Assembly (NCBI RefSeq): GCF_023823685.1
Contig: NZ_JAMXBF010000008.1
Coordinates: 62,001 to 126,000, forward strand
Length of the DNA stretch: 64,000 nt
Direction of reading: 5' to 3'
DNA from: Pseudomonas subflava
GTDB lineage: Bacteria; Pseudomonadota; Gammaproteobacteria; Pseudomonadales; Pseudomonadaceae
Positions 19,135-30,117 of the stretch are shown here, piece by piece. The translations under genes were made by a program, and so were the position numbers. Every line of letters starts with the position of its first letter. The stretch's first letter is position 1. The notes under the pieces were generated by a model, which was not told the origin of the DNA, ran no database searches, and saw only the letters and a program-made list of their open reading frames with translations.

Positions 19135-20043
19135 TCACTCTCCCGCCCCCACCCCCGCCTCCAGCTTGCGCCACAGCAGGCGTATTGCCGCCTTGCGCGA
19201 CAGCACGCAGCGGTACAGGCGGATCTCCAGCGGCACCTGCCACTGCTCGCCACCACACACCGCCAGCTCGCCGCGGGCCAGTTCGGCGGTCACGGACAGG
19301 CGCGGCACCCAGGCCACGCCGAGGCCCTGCAGGGCCATGGTCTTGAGGCTGTCGGCCATGGCCGTCTCGTACACCGTGGTCGAGCGCAGGGCGCGCTGGC
19401 GCAGCAGCTGGTTCACCGAGCGGCCGAGAAAGGCGCCGGCGCTGTAGGCCAGCAGCGGCACGGTCTGGCCGCTTTCCAGATCGAACAGCGGCGCACCGTC
19501 TTCACCCACCGCGCACACCGGCAGCATGGCCGTGTCGCCCAGGTGCAGCGAGGGGAAGATGTCGGCGGTCAGCTGCATCGCCGCGTCCGGGTCGTAGTAG
19601 GCGAGGATCAGATCGCAGCTGCCCTCGCGCAACGAATGCACCGCCTCGCCGACGTTGGTCGCCACCAGGCGGGTGGAGAGCGGCAGGCCGTCGCGGCGCA
19701 GGCGGCCGATCCATTCCGGGAAGAAGCCCAGGGTCAGCGAGTGGGCGGCGGCGATCTGCAGCACCTCGCCCTGCTGGCCCTCCAGATGGTGCAGGTGCCG
19801 CACCACTTCGCCGAGCTGCTCGACCATGCTGCGCGCGGTGACCAGGAACAGCTGGCCGGACTCGGTCAGCTCCACCGGCGTGCGCGAGCGGTTGACCAGG
19901 GTCAGGCCCAGCGCCGCCTCCAGGCTGCGGATGCGCCGGCTGAAGGCCGGCTGGGTGACGAAGCGTCTCTGCGCCGCCTGGGAAAAACTGCGGGTAGCGG
20001 CCAGGGCGACGAAGTCCTCCAGCCATTTGGTTTCCAGGTTCAT
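19135..20043 (-). CDS. LysR-family regulator, HypT/YjiE-like
   Basis: 302-aa LysR-type regulator. N-terminal winged helix (LETKWLEDFVALAATRSFSQAAQ...) and substrate domain. From memory the sequence tracks E. coli HypT (YjiE), a hypochlorite-responsive regulator: ETKWL at the start, QPAFSRRIR, IAAAHSLTLG, and EAVHSLREG match its landmarks. Divergent from aspA, which it may regulate. The homology to HypT is my recognition, not a search result, and the actual signal is unknown. Confidence 0.82.
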   Translation of the reverse strand: MNLETKWLEDFVALAATRSFSQAAQRRFVTQPAFSRRIRSLEAALGLTLVNRSRTPVELTESGQLFLVTARSMVEQLGEVVRHLHHLEGQQGEVLQIAAAHSLTLGFFPEWIGRLRRDGLPLSTRLVATNVGEAVHSLREGSCDLILAYYDPDAAMQLTADIFPSLHLGDTAMLPVCAVGEDGAPLFDLESGQTVPLLAYSAGAFLGRSVNQLLRQRALRSTTVYETAMADSLKTMALQGLGVAWVPRLSVTAELARGELAVCGGEQWQVPLEIRLYRCVLSRKAAIRLLWRKLEAGVGAGE

Positions 20044-20098
20044 CCGTTCTCCAACATGCCTCCATTGCAGTGCGCGCTGCGTGCCACATCCAACACTC

Positions 20099-20118
20099 GG
20101 TGCGCACGGCGCACCCTA
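20099..20118. repeat. REP-like hairpin GGTGCGC/GCGCACC
   Basis: GGTGCGCACGGCGCACCCTAC-type single element in the gap between the LysR gene and aspA, same family as 7668-7762 and 21993-22082. Confidence 0.6.
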
Positions 20119-20309
20119 CAGGTTCGTGGCACTCGTTCTCGACGCCGGGCGTTCTAAATTATGCACGCGCGACATCGAACCCGAGTCACCGCGACATTAT
20201 GCCGATCGTGCATACCATAGCGTTTAACAGCATTGGCCGACAAACAGGCTCACGCCCCATCATATGGGACATCGCGGCGCCAAGCCGTTTTCCCGAGAAA
20301 TGACACATC

Positions 20310-21737
<1,428 letters not shown>

Positions 21738-21783
21738 TCTACACCGCTTTCATAGACGAGGCCTCACCAGCCTCACCACTCAG

Positions 21784-21809
21784 GGATGGTCTCAACCATC
21801 CTTTTTTTT
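21784..21809 (+). terminator. Rho-independent terminator of aspA
   Basis: GGATGGT-CTCA-ACCATCC followed by eight Ts, 46 bp after the stop codon. Confidence 0.95.
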
Positions 21810-21871
21810 GCGCGCATGGCTGCCCCTCTTCCCGATGCTATATGGCGCCTACTCGGTGCCGTGTTCAGCTT

Positions 21872-21895
21872 CCCTCTCCCGCTCGCGGGAGAGGG
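21872..21895. repeat. CTCTCCC-type inverted repeat
   Basis: CCCTCTCCCGC-TC-GCGGGAGAGGG, 11-bp arms. Third member of the family with 12801 and 18596. It lies in the 341-bp gap 21738-22078, which also holds the aspA terminator and two REP pairs. Confidence 0.65.
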
Positions 21896-21915
21896 GCCGG
21901 GGAGAGGGTAACCAT

Positions 21916-21975
21916 GTAGCCCGGATGCAATCCGGGAACGGACCGCCTGCACTCCCCGGATTGCATCCGGGCTAC
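21916..21975. repeat. REP pair (GTAGCCCGGATGCAATCCGGG type)
   Basis: Two hairpins in inverted orientation, starting GTAGCCCGGATGC and ending GCATCCGGGCTAC, a bacterial interspersed mosaic element. Close relatives: 62614-62673, 62717-62773, 43075-43125 and 33389-33447. Confidence 0.85.
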
Positions 21976-21992
21976 CGCGACGCACCGAAACC

Positions 21993-22082
21993 GTAGGGTG
22001 CGCCATGCGCACCGCAGCCCACGCACCACCCAACCAGAGCCCGCCACATCTACCCTCCGACGGTGCGCGCGGCGCACCCTAC
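21993..22082. repeat. REP pair (GTAGGGTGCGC type)
   Basis: GTAGGGTGCGC (21993) and GCGCACCCTAC (to 22082) bound the element, each with an internal hairpin. The distal GTAG provides the TAG stop codon of the neighbouring MocR gene. Confidence 0.8.
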
Positions 22083-23545
22083 ACGCGCCAGGCCCGGCGC
22101 AGCGTGGCGATGGCCTCGACGATCTGCGCCTCGGGCACGGCGGCGAAGCCCAGCACCAGCCCGGCACGCTCGTCCGCCGGCGTGCTGCCGGACTCCAGCC
22201 AGTACTCGCTGAGGCCGTTCATCTCCACCCCGGCGGCACGGGCAGCCTGCACCAGCTCGCGCTCGCGGGCCAGGCTGGCAACTCGCACACACAGGTGCAG
22301 GCCGGCATCCACCGCCGGCAGCGGCGCGCAGCCGGGGATGTCTTGCGGCCAATGCGCCAGCAGGGCATCGCGGCGCGCCCGGGCCGCCGAGCGCATGCGC
22401 CGCACGTGGCGCTGGAAATGCCCGGCGGCGATGAATTCGGCCATCACCGCCTGGGTGCCGACCTCCGAGTGGCGCATATCCAGCGCGCGGCGACGGGCGA
22501 AGGCCTCGGCCAGGCTCGGCGGCAGCACCAGATAGCCGAGGCGCAGGGCCGGGAAGGCGATCTTGCAGAAGGTGCCGACGTACAGCACCCGGCCCTGGCG
22601 ATCCAGTGCCGCCAGGGGTGCCAGGGGCGTGCCGCTGTAGCGATACTCGCCGTCGTAGTCGTCCTCGATAATCCAGCCGTCCTGGCGCTCGGCCCATTCG
22701 AGCAGCTCCAGGCGCCGCGCCAGCGACAGCGTCACCCCGCTCGGATACTGGTGCGAGGGGGTGACGTAGGCCAGCCGGCAGTCCTCGATGCCGCCCAGCG
22801 CGGCCGTATCCAGGCCGTCCTGATCCACCGGCACGCCACACAGCTCGGCGCCGGCCACCGCCAGGGCATGCCCGGCGGCGCGGTAGCCGGGGTTCTCGAT
22901 GGCCACGCGGTCGCCGGGCTGCACCAGCAACTGGGCACACAGGCTGATGGCCTGCTGCGCGCCGCAGGTGATGACGATCTGCGCCGCATCGCAGTTCAGC
23001 CCGCGGCTGCTGCGCAGGTAGGCGGCCACCAGCTCGCGCAGGGTCGCGTCACCGGCCGGGTCGCCATAGCCCAGGCGCGCCGCCGAGGGCTTGCGCCAGA
23101 AGCGCGCCTGCAACCGCGCCCATACCTCGAAGGGAAACAGGTCGAAGGCCGGCACACCGATGCGAAAGGCCCGCGGCGCGCCGCTCAGCGGGGGTGGCAA
23201 ATGGTGCTGCTGCAGGCGCCGCAAGGCCACGCTGGGCGCCGGTCCGGGCGCCATAGGCAGCGACGCCGGACGCTCGCCGGCCAGGTCCGCCACATAAGTG
23301 CCGGCGCCGACGCGGCCCTCGACATAGCCCTCGGCATACAGCTGGTCAAAGGCGCGGGTCACGGTATTGCGCGAGATGTTCAACAGCACCGCCAGATCGC
23401 GACTGGCCGGCAGGCGCGTGCGCCCGGCCAGGCGGCCGTCGAGGATGCGCTCGCGCAGGGCCTTGTACAGCTGGCGCGCCAGACCCTGATCGGGATCGAG
23501 GCGGATGCCGGAGAGATCGACGGGCAGCAGCGGCGTGGCGGACAT
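22079..23545 (-). CDS. MocR/PdxR-type GntR-aminotransferase fusion regulator
   Basis: 488-aa regulator. Residues about 10-80 are a GntR winged helix (GLARQLYKALRERILDGRL...SRDLAVLLNISRNTVTRAFDQLYAEGY). The rest is a fold-type I aminotransferase-like domain with WIIEDDYDGEY and the PLP lysine in GTFCKIAFPALRLGY. Start MSATPLLPVDLSG at 23545; longer open frame upstream is unlikely. Divergent from the paiB-GNAT-GNAT operon with an 88-bp gap, so it is likely to regulate that operon in response to an amine or amino acid bound through PLP (inference). Confidence 0.9.
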   Translation of the reverse strand: MSATPLLPVDLSGIRLDPDQGLARQLYKALRERILDGRLAGRTRLPASRDLAVLLNISRNTVTRAFDQLYAEGYVEGRVGAGTYVADLAGERPASLPMAPGPAPSVALRRLQQHHLPPPLSGAPRAFRIGVPAFDLFPFEVWARLQARFWRKPSAARLGYGDPAGDATLRELVAAYLRSSRGLNCDAAQIVITCGAQQAISLCAQLLVQPGDRVAIENPGYRAAGHALAVAGAELCGVPVDQDGLDTAALGGIEDCRLAYVTPSHQYPSGVTLSLARRLELLEWAERQDGWIIEDDYDGEYRYSGTPLAPLAALDRQGRVLYVGTFCKIAFPALRLGYLVLPPSLAEAFARRRALDMRHSEVGTQAVMAEFIAAGHFQRHVRRMRSAARARRDALLAHWPQDIPGCAPLPAVDAGLHLCVRVASLARERELVQAARAAGVEMNGLSEYWLESGSTPADERAGLVLGFAAVPEAQIVEAIATLRRAWRV

Positions 23546-23633
23546 GGATTGGCTCCACTGAAGTCGCAGGAAATGGCTCTTACAACGGGCCAATATCCTG
23601 CCTAGCATGAGGCCATTCCGCCAGGAGCTGCCC

Positions 23634-24263
23634 ATGTACACGCCCGCTTCCTTCCGCCAGGACGACCTCGCCGCGCTGCATGCGCAGATGCGGGACAACC
23701 CCTTCGCCCTGCTCACCAGCGTCGGCAGCGAAGGCGTGCAGGCCAGCCATCTGCCGCTGCTGCTGGAACCCGGCGAGGGCGAATTTGGCACCCTCTACGG
23801 CCACTTCGCCCGCGCTAATCCGCACTGGCGCGAGATGCAGGGTGGCACCGAGGCGCTGGCGGTGTTCTCCGGCCCGGACGCCTACATCAGCCCCGGCTGG
23901 TACCCGGCCAAGGCCGAGCACGGCAAGGTGGTGCCGACCTGGAACTACATCGCCGTGCACGCCCGCGGCCCGGTCGAACTGATCGAGCAGCCGGAGCGCC
24001 TGCTGCAGATCGTCAGCCGCCTCAGCGATCAACACGAGAGTGGCCGAGCCCGGCCCTGGGCGGTGAGCGATGCGCCGCGCGACTACATCGACACCATGCT
24101 GCGCGCCATCGTCGGCTTCGCCCTGCCGATCCGCCGCCTCGACGGCAAGTGGAAGCTCGGCCAGAACCGCCCGGCCGCCGACCAGGCCGGCGTGCGCGAC
24201 AGCCTCGCCAACTCCAGCCCCCGCGACCGCGAAGTGGCGGCGCGCATGACCACCATCGACTGA
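23634..24263 (+). CDS. FMN-binding PaiB-family protein
   Basis: 209-aa split-barrel flavin-binding protein of the PaiB family (in Bacillus a transcriptional repressor acting with the PaiA acetyltransferase). Visible: MYTPASFRQDDLAALHAQMR start, then HLPLLL, YISPGWYP and the conserved VVPTWNYIAVHARG (about residues 102-115) and GFALPIRRLDGKWKLGQN. The ATG at 23634 has CAGGAG upstream; a start at 23607 would be longer. First of three genes with two acetyltransferases, resembling PaiA-PaiB pairing. Confidence 0.88.
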   Translation: MYTPASFRQDDLAALHAQMRDNPFALLTSVGSEGVQASHLPLLLEPGEGEFGTLYGHFARANPHWREMQGGTEALAVFSGPDAYISPGWYPAKAEHGKVVPTWNYIAVHARGPVELIEQPERLLQIVSRLSDQHESGRARPWAVSDAPRDYIDTMLRAIVGFALPIRRLDGKWKLGQNRPAADQAGVRDSLANSSPRDREVAARMTTID

Positions 24264-24277
24264 ACAGGGAAGCCCGC

Positions 24278-24721
24278 ATGCTCGATATCCGCCCCATCAC
24301 CGCCGCCGACCACGCCGCCTGGCTGCCGCTTTGGCAGGGCTACCAGCGCTTCTACAACGCCACGATCGCCGACGAGACCAGCGCCCTCACCTGGCAGCGC
24401 TTCCTCGACCCGGCCGAGCCGATGCACGCCGCCCTGGCCTGGCGCGACGGCGAGGCCGTGGGCCTGGTGCATTCCATCTACCACCGCAGCTGCTGGACCA
24501 CGGGCGACTACTGCTATCTGCAGGACTTGTACGTCGCGGAACACATCCGCGGCGGCGGCATCGGCCGCGCGCTGATCGAACACATCTACGCCCAGGCCGC
24601 TGCTGCTGGCGCCAGTCGCGTGCATTGGCTGACCCAGGAAATCAACTACCCGGGCCGCATGCTCTACGACCGCATCGCCGACCGCTCCGGCTTTATCCAG
24701 TACCGGAAGCTGCTGCCATGA
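24278..24721 (+). CDS. GNAT-family N-acetyltransferase
   Basis: 147-aa single GNAT domain with acetyl-CoA loop YVAEHIRGGGIGRALIEHIY (about residues 87-106) after the beta-4 strand DYCYLQDLYV. Fourteen bases after the paiB-like gene, and its stop overlaps the start of the next acetyltransferase (ATGA). The substrate is unknown; in this context small amines or polyamines are plausible. Confidence 0.87.
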   Translation: MLDIRPITAADHAAWLPLWQGYQRFYNATIADETSALTWQRFLDPAEPMHAALAWRDGEAVGLVHSIYHRSCWTTGDYCYLQDLYVAEHIRGGGIGRALIEHIYAQAAAAGASRVHWLTQEINYPGRMLYDRIADRSGFIQYRKLLP

Positions 24722-25389
24722 GCGCCGACCTGAGCCAGTGGCAGCCGCGCCCCTTCCCGCCACATGACCCGCTGCAGGGCCGCTTTATCCGCCTGGAACC
24801 ACTGGATACCGCCCGGCATGGCGATGATCTCTGGCAGGCATTGCAGGGCCCGGACCCGGCGCTGTGGGACTACCTGCCCTACGGCCCCTTCACCGAGCGC
24901 ACGACCTTCGATGCCTGGCTGGCCGCCAACGCCGCCAGCCGCGACCCGCAGTTCTATGCCATGGTCGAGCAGGCCGGCGGCCGCGCCCTGGGCCTGCTCG
25001 CCTACCTGCGCATCACGCCCAAGGACGGCTGCATCGAGCTCGGCCATGTCGCATTCGGCGGCGCCATGCAGCGCACGCCGGGCGCCACCGAGGCGGTGTT
25101 CCTGCTGGCGCGCAACGCTTTCGACGAACTCGGCTACCGCCGCTTCGAGTGGAAGTGCAACTCGCGGAACGCCCGCTCTCGACGCGCGGTCGAACGCTTC
25201 GGCTTCAGCTACGAGGGACTGTTCCGCCAGCATATGGTGGTCAAGGGCGAGAGCCGCGACACCGCCTGGTTCTCCATCATCGACAGTGAATGGCCGCAGT
25301 GCCGCGCCGCCTTCCAGCTCTGGTTGGCGGCCGACAACTTTGATGGCAGAGGGAGGCAGAAGACACGGTTGGAAGAGCTGCGTGGCTGA
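24718..25389 (+). CDS. GNAT-family N-acetyltransferase, RimJ/RimL-like
   Basis: 223-aa GNAT of the RimJ/RimL subgroup (large, with WDYLPYGPF and LAYLRITPKDGCIELGHVAF, then the EWKCNSRNARSRRAVERFGF acetyl-CoA region, about residues 141-160). Translationally coupled to the preceding gene. It is the last gene before a sharp change in base composition at about 25400. Confidence 0.86.
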   Translation: MSADLSQWQPRPFPPHDPLQGRFIRLEPLDTARHGDDLWQALQGPDPALWDYLPYGPFTERTTFDAWLAANAASRDPQFYAMVEQAGGRALGLLAYLRITPKDGCIELGHVAFGGAMQRTPGATEAVFLLARNAFDELGYRRFEWKCNSRNARSRRAVERFGFSYEGLFRQHMVVKGESRDTAWFSIIDSEWPQCRAAFQLWLAADNFDGRGRQKTRLEELRG

Positions 25390-25481
25390 GCAATGCGTTG
25401 AGCTAACCTCCCACGTACCCATTCGAATCTGTGCTTAGATGAAAGCGCGTCAAACTGCAGATCGCTACTGGAGTGTTTTCT

Positions 25482-26356
25482 CTAACAATCTGCCAGTTGG
25501 TGCACAAGAGGTGCAATCTGCATCCAATCTTCAATGCATTGAACGTGTCCGCCACTTGAAACATAGCTGTGCCATGCCCGTATAAATCCATACTCATTGG
25601 AGCCGCACTCACTCTCGTAAAGCTGCTCGCATGCCACTATTGCACTTATAAGTGGCTCAGTTCTGGCTCGAGTCTCCGGACGCTCACAATTCACATCTAC
25701 TGTTTCGATAGCAGTCTCAGTAATTGTCACTAGCTTCATGAGTATCTGAACAAGCCGTTCCGACAACGGACTATGAGTGCCTCCGCCCTCTGCCGGCAAT
25801 GATCTAATCGACCAATATATTGCGTATATCGTGAATCGACGTATGTCTATATCGGCCATAACCTGTCCAAACATTTTCTGGAGGATGCGGTAAATAGCTG
25901 CTGTTGCGCAGGTCTGCGTCGTGCTCCGTTGCTCGGTAAGCGCTAATCGTGTGACCCACGATTTCCAGAACTTTATTGTGGGCTCTGAACGCATGTGCAT
26001 ATTCATGTGCTAGTACCCAAGTAAGCCCGAGCTGCGCAACCATGTTTCCGCCCACAACCGCAGGACCAGCAGCTCCCAATACTTCGTATGCTTGTGGCCA
26101 CGGTGCACTTACGCAGTGTTTGATTAGCCCGGCACTGATAATAATCCCTAGAGCAGAGCCCTCGGCGAAAACCTGGTCCGATGTCTTTATAAAAAACTGC
26201 GGAACATCTACCTTCGTACCAAAATTTATTGAGCGTAGGTAGAACTGGTTGCCAAGCATGCTCTATAGCAAGAGAGAGATTAGAATCCTCTAAGCTGGCG
26301 AGGTATTCTTCAAAATCAACCGTCACCGAGTCATCAATATTAATAAAGTCCCTCAT
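25482..26356 (-). pseudogene. HEXXH zinc metallopeptidase, broken by two frameshifts
   Basis: Three overlapping minus-strand frames join into one protein of about 290 residues. Frame 1 gives the start MRDFINIDDSVTVDFEEYLA to about 26220. Frame 2 carries the zinc motif HEYAHAFRAH (about residue 117) and then EHDAD, the likely third ligand. Frame 3 continues ATAAIYRILQKMF to the stop at 25482. Both breaks are +1 shifts, near the A/T run 26217-26230 and near 25906-25911. The stretch is visibly richer in A+T than all surroundings and uses different codons, so it is probably acquired DNA. The family is unclear; the size and central HEXXH are reminiscent of Lit-type (U49) peptidases. Sequencing error could explain the shifts. 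Confidence 0.72.
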
Positions 26357-26501
26357 GGATTTAGCATCTCCAAGAATTAAGAGCTATGTCTGGTCAACAT
26401 ATCAGGCGCGGCGATAGATGCCAGCCAAATGCCATGCACTTTGGCTGGCTAGATCAAGTGGAATTGAGTTGGTCGGCTCAATGCAACTCCGCAGTTGAGC
26501 T
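26357..26501. other. A+T-rich gap upstream of the broken peptidase
   Basis: 145 bp of low-GC sequence between the peptidase start and the end of the HTH regulator gene. It should contain the peptidase promoter, but I see no convincing -10/-35 pair. Confidence 0.4.
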
Positions 26502-27320
26502 CTACTCGATCTCGAACAACCCGTCCTTCAGCGGCGCCACGTTCAGCCGCTGGCGCACGTCCTCGTCGATGCGCGGGTCGTCCGGGCGGTACAGGCGCAC
26601 CTGGCGGTAGGCGCTGATGCGGTTGATCTCGGGCCCCAGGTATTCCCACACCACGCGGGTGCAGGCCGGGTTGCGCCGGTCGCCGCTGGAGACGCCGGTC
26701 TTCAGGCCGTTGAGGCGGGTGAGGCGGCTCTTGTAGCTGGGAATGAGGATGGTCTGGCTCATCTCGTTGAGGGTGAGCGACTCGTAGTCCATCAGGAACA
26801 GCCGGTCCTGCAGCTGGAAGGCGGCGCCGAGGTAGCGGCAACGCACCCAGTCCTCGGCCTGCACGTCGGCGCTGGCCGAGCGCTCCTGGCGTTCCTGGCG
26901 CTCGAACAGGAAGTCGCCGTCTTCCTCCCACAGGTGCACCAGCGACAGCAGCACGTAGCCAGGAACCGACATGCAGTTGGAGTATTCGAAGTAATAGCCG
27001 CAGTAGCGGCGCAGGTCGCCGGTCTGCTCGCGCAGCGGGCTGAGTAGCTTGAGCAGGGCGTCGCCGCGCTTGCTTGCCGTATGGCCCGAAGTGCGCGCAC
27101 CAATGAGGCGGGCGAACTGTTCGGCGGGCAGCAGCAGCTCGTAGTCCTCGACGCCGAAGAAGTCGCAGATGCGCTTGAGGTTGTAGGGCGTGGGGCGGCT
27201 CTGGCCGCCGAGGTACTTGTTGAACTGGGCGCGGTTGATGGCGAGCTTGCGGCACACCTCGGCAATCGAGCGGTAGTGGCTGCAAAGCAGCTTGAGGTTG
27301 TCGCCGAGGGCTTCCGACAT
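26502..27320 (-). CDS. Helix-turn-helix (XRE/Cro-CI-like) regulator
   Basis: 272-aa DNA-binding protein. Residues about 5-60 form an HTH (DNLKLLCSHYRSIAEVCRKLAINRAQFNKYLGGQ...TPYNLKRICDFFGV). The remaining 200 residues are an uncharacterised sensor or effector domain with beta-rich segments. Expected to be a cytoplasmic regulator. It is divergent from the AgcS symporter (163-bp gap) and may regulate it, though this is only positional. Confidence 0.8.
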   Translation of the reverse strand: MSEALGDNLKLLCSHYRSIAEVCRKLAINRAQFNKYLGGQSRPTPYNLKRICDFFGVEDYELLLPAEQFARLIGARTSGHTASKRGDALLKLLSPLREQTGDLRRYCGYYFEYSNCMSVPGYVLLSLVHLWEEDGDFLFERQERQERSASADVQAEDWVRCRYLGAAFQLQDRLFLMDYESLTLNEMSQTILIPSYKSRLTRLNGLKTGVSSGDRRNPACTRVVWEYLGPEINRISAYRQVRLYRPDDPRIDEDVRQRLNVAPLKDGLFEIE

Positions 27321-27483
27321 GTGGCCATTCCAAGTGATGCGAGCGACGCGATTCTAGCATCAGGTAGCGCCAACTCGCCGCAACCCGCGAAATTGCCCGA
27401 GCCCAGCCACGGGCCGACCATGCGCCAGCCGCGCGTGCTGTACCGGCGTTCATCACGCATAACTACAAGAGAGACAACCCATC

Positions 27484-28932
<1,449 letters not shown>

Positions 28933-28947
28933 GTCATGCGCTGAAAT

Positions 28948-28976
28948 AAAAAGGGGGCACAGCGCCCCCTTTTTTT
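28948..28976 (+). terminator. Terminator after the AgcS symporter
   Basis: AAAAGGGGGC-ACAGC-GCCCCC then seven Ts; the A-run before the stem lets it act in both directions. Confidence 0.93.
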
Positions 28977-29045
28977 CGGTCCTACCTCTGCCCGACGGCC
29001 ATACACTCGGGCGAAACGCCTATCGCCAACTGACCGGACGACCCC

Positions 29046-30035
29046 ATGAACCCTTCGCAGAACCTGCTGGTGCTCTACACCGGCGGCACCATCGGCATGG
29101 AAATGAGCGAGGCCGGCCTGGCGCCGGCTTCCGGCTTCGAGGCACGGCTCAAGGCCGAGCAGGCCCTGCATCCGGAGCGCCCGGCGCCGGCCTGGCAGTT
29201 CCGCGAGCTGAGCCCGCCGATCGACAGCGCCAACATGCGCCAGGCCAACTGGCTGACCATGCGTGACACCATCGTCCAGGCGGTGGACGAGGAAGGCTTC
29301 GATGCCGTGCTGCTGCTGCACGGCACCGACACCCTGGCCTACAGCGCCGCGGCGCTGAGCTTCCTGCTGCTGGGCATCCAGGTGCCGGTGGTGCTGACCG
29401 GCTCGATGCTGCCCGCCGGCGCCGCGGGTAGCGATGCCTGGCCCAACCTGTTCGGCGCCCTGGCGGCACTGAACCTGGGCTGCCTGCCCGGCGTGCACCT
29501 GTTCTTCGACGGCGAGCTGCTGCACGGCGCCCGCGCCAGCAAGCTGAAGAGCGAGGCCTTCGATGCCTTCGTCAACACCGCACGCGCACGCCATGGTGCC
29601 CGCGCCGAGACGCTACCGGAGGCGCTGCACTACCGCCGCCCACGCCGCGAAGTGAAGCTGGCCGTACAGCCGCTGTTCCCCGGCCTGTCCGCCGCCCAGC
29701 TGCGCGCGGTGCTGGCCGATGTCGAGGCCGCGCTGCTGGAGTGCTACGGCAGCGGCACCGGGCCGTCGGACGATGCCGAGTTCCTCGCCGTGCTGCGCGA
29801 GGCGCGCGAGCGCGGCGTGGTGCTGGCTGCCATCAGCCAGTGCCCGCAGGGCCACGTCGATTTCGATGTGTATGCCGCCGGCAGCGCCCTGGCCGAGGCC
29901 GGCCTGGTCAGCGGCACCGGCATGACCCGCGAGGCCGCCCTGGGCAAGCTGTTCAGCCTGATCGGCGCGGGCCTTGCGCCGGCCGAGGCCGAGCGCCTGT
30001 TCGCCCTCGACCTGTGCGGGGAATGCGCCGACTGA
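29046..30035 (+). CDS. ansA: Type I L-asparaginase
   Basis: 329-aa asparaginase hydrolysing asparagine to aspartate and ammonia. Both catalytic signatures are present: YTGGTIGM (Thr near residue 14) and LLHGTDTLAYSA (about 90-101). No signal peptide, so it is the cytoplasmic type I form rather than the periplasmic AnsB. Product aspartate feeds AspA. Monocistronic. Confidence 0.93.
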   Translation: MNPSQNLLVLYTGGTIGMEMSEAGLAPASGFEARLKAEQALHPERPAPAWQFRELSPPIDSANMRQANWLTMRDTIVQAVDEEGFDAVLLLHGTDTLAYSAAALSFLLLGIQVPVVLTGSMLPAGAAGSDAWPNLFGALAALNLGCLPGVHLFFDGELLHGARASKLKSEAFDAFVNTARARHGARAETLPEALHYRRPRREVKLAVQPLFPGLSAAQLRAVLADVEAALLECYGSGTGPSDDAEFLAVLREARERGVVLAAISQCPQGHVDFDVYAAGSALAEAGLVSGTGMTREAALGKLFSLIGAGLAPAEAERLFALDLCGECAD

Positions 30036-30078
30036 GGGAGCGCGGGGCCTTCAAAATTCCGTAATACGTTCTGGGCAT

Positions 30079-30106
30079 AGTCGCTGGCCTTATTATTCCA
30101 GCGACT
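30079..30106 (+). promoter_or_regulatory. Inverted repeat just before the autotransporter gene
   Basis: AGTCGCTGG-(10 nt)-CCAGCGACT, a perfect 9-bp inverted repeat ending 11 bp before the ATG at 30118. It may be a repressor operator or a hairpin masking the ribosome site. Confidence 0.5.
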
Positions 30107-30117
30107 GGTGACCCAGC

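Noticed and set aside
22050..22940. Second frame of about 296 codons inside the MocR gene
   Set aside because: An Arg/Pro/Gly-rich alternative frame of the MocR coding sequence, with no conserved features.
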